Source: Desulfosporosinus fructosivorans
GTDB taxonomy: Bacteria > Bacillota > Desulfitobacteriia > Desulfitobacteriales > Desulfitobacteriaceae
Assembly: GCF_004766045.1 (NCBI RefSeq)
Contig: NZ_SPQQ01000003.1
Coordinates: 1-64,000, forward strand
Direction: 5' to 3'
Length of the DNA: 64,000 nucleotides
In this document: piece by piece, positions 63,027 through 64,000 of the stretch
How positions within the stretch are numbered: the first letter of the stretch is position 1
How the letters are laid out: every line of letters begins with the position of its first letter
Notes under the pieces: generated by a model
Database searches by the model: none
What the model saw: only the letters and a program-made list of their open reading frames with translations
What the model was told of the DNA's origin: nothing
Program-made: the position numbers and the translations under genes

Positions 63027-64000
63027 CTAAAATAAGCTGTTTTTGTAGATCAAAGGAGTTACACCAATATATTTTCGGAATACTTCAGCAAAATAACTTT
63101 GACTTTTAAAGCCTATTGCCTTTGCCACTTGTTCAACGCTGAACTCCGGTTTTTTCATCAGTTCTACTGCTTTCTCAACACGGACCCTAGTTAGGTAATC
63201 GTTAAAGGTGCAATCTAATTCTAATCGGAATAAACGTGATAGGTGGGAGGGGCTGATAAACAGATAATCGGCAGTTGCTTTAATTGTAAGGGGTTTATGG
63301 TAATTTTCCATAACAAAATTTCGGGCGTTGTTAACTAAGCTAAGATGCTTCTTGTCGGCAAGTTTGAAAATTCCATCCAGGAATGCTTCAATGACTTTAT
63401 GGATTTTGAAAAAGAATTCTTCTATGCGTTCGATGCTGTTAATTTCATTATTAAAACCCTGAAGTTTGACCATGACTTGGTCTGCGTCAGCTCCCCCTTC
63501 AACTGCCGCTCTGGAGGACAGGGAGGCCAATTCAAGTACCCTTATTTTAATCGTAGCTTTATCACCAGCCGTCTTAGTTAAGAGGTCAGTTAATAAATCT
63601 TTCAGAGTACTTTCGGCCCTGGTCTTATCTCCAAGCCGTATATAACTTAGAAAACGCCTTTCTTTCTTCAAATATGATCGGTAGTCTGAAAACTCGGCAG
63701 TTGCCTTTTTCTTTCTGTTTTCTAGATCAGCTTTTATTTGGAGGCGTTGTAAATGATAGGCGTTTTCCTCTTCCATAGTATGAATATTTCTTTTAACTAA
63801 ATGATTTACCACAACAAAAAGCATATCGGCTGCAGCTTGAGACTGTTCAGGAGAGGTTATGGAAAGGGTTTTAATTTTTTGTTTTAATACATCGAAATCG
63901 ATCTCTTTAGAATTGCTTTTTTTTAACTCTCGAAGAAAAAACTCATCGGGTTTCCACAATAATACTTGTCCACAGATAATACTACCCAAAAATACATTAT
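63027..64000 (-). CDS. PocR-AraC transcriptional regulator (N terminus outside the window)
   Basis: The frame is open to the window edge. The visible N-terminal part (LGSIICGQVLLWKPDEFFLREL) matches the end of a PocR ligand-binding domain. A helical middle region follows. The last 100 residues are an AraC-type double HTH (NYHKPLTIKATADYLFISPSHLSRLFRLELDCTFNDYLTRVRVEKAVELM...VAKAIGFKSQSYFAEVFRKYIGVTPLIYK). Such regulators control corrinoid-dependent and alcohol/diol or methylamine pathways. It shares an operon with the corrinoid protein at 62356. Confidence 0.82.
   Translation of the reverse strand, partial: NVFLGSIICGQVLLWKPDEFFLRELKKSNSKEIDFDVLKQKIKTLSITSPEQSQAAADMLFVVVNHLVKRNIHTMEEENAYHLQRLQIKADLENRKKKATAEFSDYRSYLKKERRFLSYIRLGDKTRAESTLKDLLTDLLTKTAGDKATIKIRVLELASLSSRAAVEGGADADQVMVKLQGFNNEINSIERIEEFFFKIHKVIEAFLDGIFKLADKKHLSLVNNARNFVMENYHKPLTIKATADYLFISPSHLSRLFRLELDCTFNDYLTRVRVEKAVELMKKPEFSVEQVAKAIGFKSQSYFAEVFRKYIGVTPLIYKNSLF

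Overview
The window looks like chromosome from an anaerobic, spore-forming, low-to-mid G+C Firmicute of the Desulfitobacterium/Desulfosporosinus type (Peptococcaceae/Desulfitobacteriaceae). This placement is an inference. It rests on an Fe-only nitrogenase operon with NifI-type PII genes inside it, selenocysteine-containing glycine/betaine reductase genes, several MttB-type corrinoid methyltransferases without pyrrolysine, sigma-54 promoters, a probable spore-surface protein and strong AGGAGG ribosome binding sites. No taxonomic marker gene is complete in the window.

Layout. 1-443: end of an rRNA locus with tandem 227-bp units carrying 5S rRNA 3' fragments. 474-2476: truncated DUF3102 gene and rlmN. 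2494-11781: molybdenum region, with a divergent HTH/periplasmic-binding-domain regulator, modA-modB-modC (ModC truncated), a Moco riboswitch, a second modB-modC-modA-modD set, a second Moco riboswitch, a DUF7662 gene and xdhC. 11903-22077: Sel1 protein, then a FecB/FecCD/FecE-type metal-chelate ABC transporter, a SAM methyltransferase, nitrogenase-like D and K subunits, a NifH-like protein and a radical-SAM protein fused to a binding-protein-like domain. 22578-30125: second HTH/PBP regulator, a HutP-family antiterminator, a long duplicated leader with two terminators, then anfH-nifI1-nifI2-anfD-anfG-anfK. 30253-34196: small accessory genes, a Mop-domain relic, a spore-surface-like protein and a Cache lipoprotein. 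34693-64000: quaternary-amine region, with a sigma-54 activator, hydantoinase-like protein, two BCCT transporters, trxB-trxA-grdA-C-D-X-I-H (betaine reductase, two in-frame UGA/Sec codons), MtgA/MtrH methyltransferases, three MttB homologues, four corrinoid proteins, a MetH-activation-like protein, two DUF1638 proteins and a PocR-AraC regulator.

How the parts may work together. Molybdate uptake and Mo-cofactor sensing sit next to a nitrogenase that does not need Mo; paired HTH/PBP regulators near mod and anf suggest coordinated Mo-responsive control (inference). The anf operon appears to be gated by transcription attenuation through the HutP homologue. In the right half, glycine betaine or related amines would enter by BCCT carriers. 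They could then be split reductively by the selenoenzyme betaine reductase, or demethylated by MttB-type methyltransferases through corrinoid proteins to tetrahydrofolate. Three perfect -24/-12 promoters and a repeated 15-bp dyad support one sigma-54 regulon.

Most striking items: (1) the nitrogenase-like D/K/H cluster with P-cluster cysteines but without recognisable cofactor Cys/His ligands, linked to a metal-chelate importer and a radical-SAM/PBP fusion; (2) the duplicated, covarying leader RNA between hutP and anfH; (3) the sigma-54 dyad regulon joining betaine reductase and hydantoinase-like genes.
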